DNA of 64,000 nucleotides, from positions 248,001 to 312,000 of the forward strand of contig JBGAJN010000003.1 of assembly GCA_044224905.1 (NCBI GenBank), given 5' to 3'. A model generated the notes under the pieces. The model was not told the DNA's origin. It ran no database searches and worked only from the letters and a program-made list of their open reading frames with translations. This stretch comes from JBGAJN01 sp044224905 (GTDB lineage Bacteria > Verrucomicrobiota > Verrucomicrobiia > Limisphaerales > JBGAJN01). Below, piece after piece: positions 60,756-64,000 of this stretch; positions within the stretch are counted from its first letter, which is position 1; the number at the start of each line of letters is the position of its first letter. The position numbers and the translations under genes were made by a program.

Positions 60756-61319
60756 ATGTTGATCGCCTTTCACAAACCGTATGGCGTGCTCTCGCAGTTC
60801 ACGCCGGACGGCTCGCCCAATCGACCCCTCGCGGAGTTTGGTTTCCCGCCGGAAGTCTATGCGATCGGTCGACTCGATGCGGACAGCGAAGGGCTGATCC
60901 TGCTCAGCGATGAAGCGGCCTTGAATCAACGCCTCCTCCATCCCCGACAGGCGCACGACCGCGAATACTGGGTGCAGGTGGAACGCATCCCCGACGCGAC
61001 GGCGCTCGCCGCGTTGCAATCGGGCGTCGTGGTGCAGGGGCGCAAGACGCTTCCGTGCCGCGCGTGGCTGCTGGATCCGCAGCCGCAATTCCCGCCGCGC
61101 ACGCCGCCCATCCGCTTCCGGAAAAGCGTCCCCGATTGCTGGCTCGCGATGGAATTGATCGAAGGAAAGAACCGCCAGGTTCGCCGCATGACGGCGGCGG
61201 TGGGCCATCCGACGCTGCGTTTGGTCCGCGTGCGGATCGGCAAATTCCTGCTCGGCGACTTGGCCCCGGGAAAATGGAAAGAGTTGTCGGCGGACGAGCG
61301 GGCGGCAGTTCTCGCTTAA
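60756..61319 (+). CDS. rluE: RsuA/RluE-type pseudouridine synthase
   Basis: 187 residues from ATG 60756; TTG 60711 is possible. There is no S4 domain, as in RluE. The catalytic Asp is in GRLDADSEGLILLS, and KNRQVRRMTAAVGHPTLRLVRVRIG (shown in part) is the family C-terminal motif. It isomerises a uridine in 23S rRNA, probably U2457-like by analogy. Divergent from the 7TM gene. Confidence 0.9.
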   Translation: MLIAFHKPYGVLSQFTPDGSPNRPLAEFGFPPEVYAIGRLDADSEGLILLSDEAALNQRLLHPRQAHDREYWVQVERIPDATALAALQSGVVVQGRKTLPCRAWLLDPQPQFPPRTPPIRFRKSVPDCWLAMELIEGKNRQVRRMTAAVGHPTLRLVRVRIGKFLLGDLAPGKWKELSADERAAVLA

Positions 61320-61356
61320 TTCGGTATCAGGGTGGCTTGCGCCAAGGCGCTTTCGT

Positions 61357-62169
61357 TCAGATGCTGATCTGACTGGACTGCGATGGGGGCGAGTTCCCAA
61401 CGCCACAACGTGACTTGATGGCGTCGATTTCACTGCGGAGGTGACGTTGGAAGATCGTGATGTCCGAACTGTGGATGAGGAGGTTCGCTCCGAGGCTCTG
61501 AAATCGCGAGAGTTGCTCGACGCTCCCGGAGAAGTGAATTCCGGCGCCGATGCCAGCCTGGCGCGCCTTACGGAAAATCGTTTCGCATGCGGCGAGGAAC
61601 TCTGGACGATCGTATTGCTCGGGCATTCCGAGGCTGCAGGATAGATCATGTGGGCCGATCAACAGCGCATCGATTTCGGGCACCGCGAGGATATCGTCCA
61701 GAGCGCGCATGGCGGGGACGCTTTCGATATTGATGATCAGCGGCTGGGTGTTGCGTTCGCGTAGATATGTTTCCAATGCGGGCTCGAATTCGCCGCCGGC
61801 GAGCCGCTGCGACAGGCGATCGCCTTTCACGGGGCGAAATTTCACCGCGCCGCGCAACGCCTGAACCTGGGTGACGGTTTCGATATAGGGCGCAATGATT
61901 CCGCCCGCGCCGCCATCGAGTGCCATGCATGCAGCAAAAGGATCCGGCGACGGAATGCGCACGACTGGCGGTAACCCCATTCGTGAATACGTCTGACACA
62001 TCCAACTGAGCTGCGCGCGATCCAGCGCGACGTGTTCGGTGTCGAGGAACACGAAATCGATCCCGGAGTTTTCCAGGGCGCGCGGCCATTTCGGCGAAGT
62101 CGAGACGACGAGTGTGCCGAAGACGGGTGCGCCGGATCGCAGCTTGGCGGTGAGTTGCGCTGAATTCAT
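61357..62169 (-). CDS. HpcH/HpaI-family class II aldolase
   Basis: 270 residues. DFVFLDTEHVALDRAQL (about 33-49) has the conserved His, VVRIPSPDP the Arg, NIESVPAM the first metal Glu and LLIGPHDLSCSLG the metal Asp and active loop. The family splits 2-keto-3-deoxy sugar acids or 4-hydroxy-2-ketoheptanedioate using divalent metal. Last gene after the sialidase pair on the same strand, 15 bases away, so probably part of the same sugar-degrading operon. Confidence 0.9.
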   Translation of the reverse strand: MNSAQLTAKLRSGAPVFGTLVVSTSPKWPRALENSGIDFVFLDTEHVALDRAQLSWMCQTYSRMGLPPVVRIPSPDPFAACMALDGGAGGIIAPYIETVTQVQALRGAVKFRPVKGDRLSQRLAGGEFEPALETYLRERNTQPLIINIESVPAMRALDDILAVPEIDALLIGPHDLSCSLGMPEQYDRPEFLAACETIFRKARQAGIGAGIHFSGSVEQLSRFQSLGANLLIHSSDITIFQRHLRSEIDAIKSRCGVGNSPPSQSSQISI

Positions 62170-62184
62170 TGGGTGTGGAGGAGA

Positions 62185-63342
62185 TTACTTGGCCGGTTTA
62201 TTGGCTGCGCTCGTCAACCACTCCAAGTTGAAGCGTGCCAGTCGCAGCGCTTCGTAGGCTGTCTTTTTGCCGCCTTCGTAGAGGCAAAAGATCGTTCCGT
62301 CGGGCAGTCGCGCGAGGCTTGAGTATGCCGACGGGCCTTCGTTTAGCAGCCGTTCGATCGTCCACGTCTTCCCGTCGTCGGTGCTGGATCGGACGGTGAG
62401 ATTGATGCGCGCGCCTTTTGGTTTGCCGTCGAACGGCGCGCCCGGATTTGGGTTGCTGAAGAGCAAGCGACCGGTGCCGGTTGCATCGGCGGGCGAATAG
62501 CGGAGGAGACTTCCCTGACACTTGGGGCATGGGAGCTGTTTCTCTTGAGCGATTGCCGTCCACGTTGCGCCGCCATCCGTGCTCGAGGCGATGCCGCGGA
62601 AACCTTGAAACTCTCCCTGCATCCGCGTGTTGACGAGCAGTGATCCGTCTGCGCGTTCGATCACCTGGCATTCGTTGCCACCTGCGGAAATCGGCGTGCT
62701 GATCTGCCACGACTTCCCGCCGTCATCGCTGAACATCATGTGCGAATTCCATTCGAGCTTCTTGCCGGGCAAGGTGCGTTTGTGATCGGAGGGAATCACG
62801 AGTCGCCCCTTGTGCGCGCCGTGAGTGAGTTGGATGCCGATGCCGGGCCCGGTGGCGACCCAATCCCAATCTGGTTTCATTGTCGTGGCACTGATGTCGC
62901 GCGGCGTGGTCCAAGTTTTTCCATCGTCCGAACTCGAGGTGATTAAGACCGCTTTGTTGTCGCGATTGAACGGGAGCCAGATCGTGCCAGTGTTGGCGTC
63001 GACGACGGGGCAGGGGTTGCCGATGGTGATCTTGGCCGTGCCGCCTTCCTCGTAAACAATTTGCTGCGCCGACCACGTGCGCCCGCCGTCGGTGCTGCGC
63101 TTCATCACGAGATCAACATCGCCGTGATCGCCCGACCCAGTCTTGCGTCCTTCGCAGAACGCGAGCACGGAGCCCTTTGCCGTCACCAGCAGTGAAGGAA
63201 TTCGATACGTGTGATAGCCGTCGGTGCCCGCTGTGAAGAGATTGGACTGTTCGAATTGAGGTGTCGCCGCGCCAACGGGCGCAACCGTGAGCAACGTTGC
63301 GATTAATATCGCACCGAGGAAATTCAACGAGGCGGATTTCAT
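62185..63342 (-). CDS. Exported sialidase (exo-alpha-sialidase family), first in the pair
   Basis: 385 residues from ATG 63342 with a signal peptide (about 1-25, ending VGA). Six-bladed propeller features: RIPSLLVTAKGSVLAFCEGRK (shown in part) holds the first Arg, and five Asp boxes (STDGGRTW, SSDDGKTW, SDDGGKSW, SSTDGGATW, SSTDDGKTW). It would release terminal sialic acids or related alpha-keto acids from glycans. It starts within the stop of the following sialidase frame (ATGA), showing translational coupling. Confidence 0.9.
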   Translation of the reverse strand: MKSASLNFLGAILIATLLTVAPVGAATPQFEQSNLFTAGTDGYHTYRIPSLLVTAKGSVLAFCEGRKTGSGDHGDVDLVMKRSTDGGRTWSAQQIVYEEGGTAKITIGNPCPVVDANTGTIWLPFNRDNKAVLITSSSDDGKTWTTPRDISATTMKPDWDWVATGPGIGIQLTHGAHKGRLVIPSDHKRTLPGKKLEWNSHMMFSDDGGKSWQISTPISAGGNECQVIERADGSLLVNTRMQGEFQGFRGIASSTDGGATWTAIAQEKQLPCPKCQGSLLRYSPADATGTGRLLFSNPNPGAPFDGKPKGARINLTVRSSTDDGKTWTIERLLNEGPSAYSSLARLPDGTIFCLYEGGKKTAYEALRLARFNLEWLTSAANKPAK

Positions 63343-64000
63343 TTGGACGAGTCCTTGACGTTGGTGAGCCACTCGAGATTAAAGCGCGCGAGGGTCAGCG
63401 CGTCGCCCGCGAACCCGGGCTTCGCGCCGCGTCCGTAGAAGCAGAGAATCGTTCCTGCCTTGGTTACGCCGATGTCGCTGTAGGCGCTCCAGCCAGCCTC
63501 GACGGTTTTGTTGACGGCCCACGTCTGGCCTTCGTCGTAGCTCAATTTCACCGAGACATTTTTGCGGTCGCGGTTCTTGCCGGCCTCGGCTTTGCCGCCG
63601 GCCTTCTCGAGATTGTCCGGGTTGGAAAAGAGGATGCGGTTCTTGCCACCATCCTTCGCGAGCGAGTAGCGCACGATTCCGCCCATGCAAATCGGTTCCA
63701 GCAACGCATCATCAAACTTCGGCGTGCTCCAACCGGTCGCACCGTCCTTGCTCGTGACCACGAGGCGGCGATGGGCTTTCGATTCACTGCGCACGTTGAG
63801 CATCACGCGTCCGTCGGCGAGCTCGACGGCGACAGTTTCGTTCGGATTGATCCACTCATCGGTGCAAGGCACGGCAATTTCGCCCGCGTGCCAGGTCTTG
63901 CCCTTGTCATCACTGTAAATCGTCGTGGTCACAGACGGCCGGTGCGCATTGCCACCGGTGCCGGTGGAGAGCCACACGGGGACGACGAGACGGCCGGTGC
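63339..64000 (-). CDS. Second sialidase-like protein, 5' end beyond the right edge
   Basis: About 220 residues are visible and the frame remains open to base 64000, so the N-terminus is missing. Visible features are GRLVVPVWLSTGTGGNAHRPS at the 5' end of the visible part, Asp-box-like YSDDKGKTW, and further blades with SDIGVTKAGTILCFYGRGAK, which match the C-terminal half of BNR sialidases. It is paralogous to the next gene, with a shared NLEWLT ending motif (ARFNLEWLT), and is coupled to it. Confidence 0.85.
   Translation of the reverse strand, partial: TGRLVVPVWLSTGTGGNAHRPSVTTTIYSDDKGKTWHAGEIAVPCTDEWINPNETVAVELADGRVMLNVRSESKAHRRLVVTSKDGATGWSTPKFDDALLEPICMGGIVRYSLAKDGGKNRILFSNPDNLEKAGGKAEAGKNRDRKNVSVKLSYDEGQTWAVNKTVEAGWSAYSDIGVTKAGTILCFYGRGAKPGFAGDALTLARFNLEWLTNVKDSSK

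Noticed and set aside
60336..61649. Minus-strand frame of 437 residues
   Set aside because: It covers the pseudouridine synthase gene on the opposite strand and parts of the 7TM and aldolase genes; no conserved feature.
1..64000. tRNA, rRNA, CRISPR array, prophage, transposase
   Set aside because: No cloverleaf-like gene, repeat-spacer pattern or mobile gene was seen on either strand; short-palindrome repeats found are not spacer arrays.

Overview
The window looks like a chromosomal segment of a free-living, heterotrophic Verrucomicrobiota bacterium, most like the Pedosphaera/Limisphaerales group. This is judged from gene content, not from a search. The PVC-type markers are a c-type heme protein of the membrane-bound dehydrogenase kind, PQQ-like beta-propellers that open with WPQWRG or WPEWRG, secreted FN3-cyclophilin proteins with a C-terminal 'DGDxxPNAxEFAL' segment, a lone short prepilin-like protein, sialidases, and an EF-P with a PGNLRA loop. 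Shine-Dalgarno sequences are mostly weak and several genes start with GTG. I saw no tRNA, rRNA, CRISPR array, phage gene or transposase. The DNA is moderately GC-rich and densely coding, so long open frames opposite real genes are common and were left out.

Layout. 1-5.3 kb: a GH63-like glycosidase (cut by the left edge), a YlbF-like protein with a cysteine tail, an ABM-fold monooxygenase, elongation factor P and a PfkB sugar kinase. 5.4-11.9 kb: a sulfate-uptake locus with a divergent Rrf2 regulator, a YezD small protein, an outer-membrane porin, a sulfate-binding protein, a DUF2061 membrane protein and CysT, CysW and CysA. 12-18.4 kb: an rRNA/tRNA methyltransferase, a PQQ-like propeller, a MoeB-rhodanese sulfurtransferase-activating enzyme, purine nucleoside phosphorylase, cytidine deaminase, and a hybrid 'histidine kinase' whose H-box histidine is leucine. 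18.5-27 kb: a LysR regulator, a membrane-anchored zinc peptidase, a second PQQ-like propeller, a GH5-like lipoprotein, an RRM RNA-binding protein next to an RhlE-type helicase, a single-heme secreted protein and a periplasmic rhodanese. 27-40.3 kb: an ABC-F ATPase, a small NTPase, a diheme cytochrome c, an SGNH esterase, a XylR-like regulator, a 983-residue PVC heme protein, a GH31 glucosidase, an Lrp regulator, a class V aminotransferase and a pseudopilin. 40.4-55.5 kb: IspF, a small conserved-looking protein, a C26 amidotransferase-like hydrolase, an NtrC-type response regulator, two tandem FN3-cyclophilin paralogs, an inositol-monophosphatase family protein, a CPA2 antiporter, ValS and citramalate synthase. 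55.6-64 kb: a small ORF, a PHP metallohydrolase, an ATP-grasp/7TM-inactive-transglutaminase pair, a pseudouridine synthase, an HpaI aldolase and two translationally coupled sialidases (the second cut by the right edge).

How it fits together. The best defined functional unit is sulfate acquisition (5.4-11.9 kb). A perfect ATACT-N2-AGTAT dyad sits between the -35 and -10 of the structural operon, which suggests direct control by the Rrf2 protein. Several glycosidases, esterases and sialidases with heme and PQQ-like exported proteins point to a polysaccharide-degrading lifestyle. The points most worth following up are the H-box-less hybrid kinase, the 7TM inactive-transglutaminase/ATP-grasp amidoligase pair without its usual protease partner nearby, the EF-P with Asn at the loop tip, the tandem exported cyclophilins, a hairpin abutting the methyltransferase start codon, and two families of palindromic intergenic repeats. 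I did not find an unmistakable, wholly new multi-gene system.
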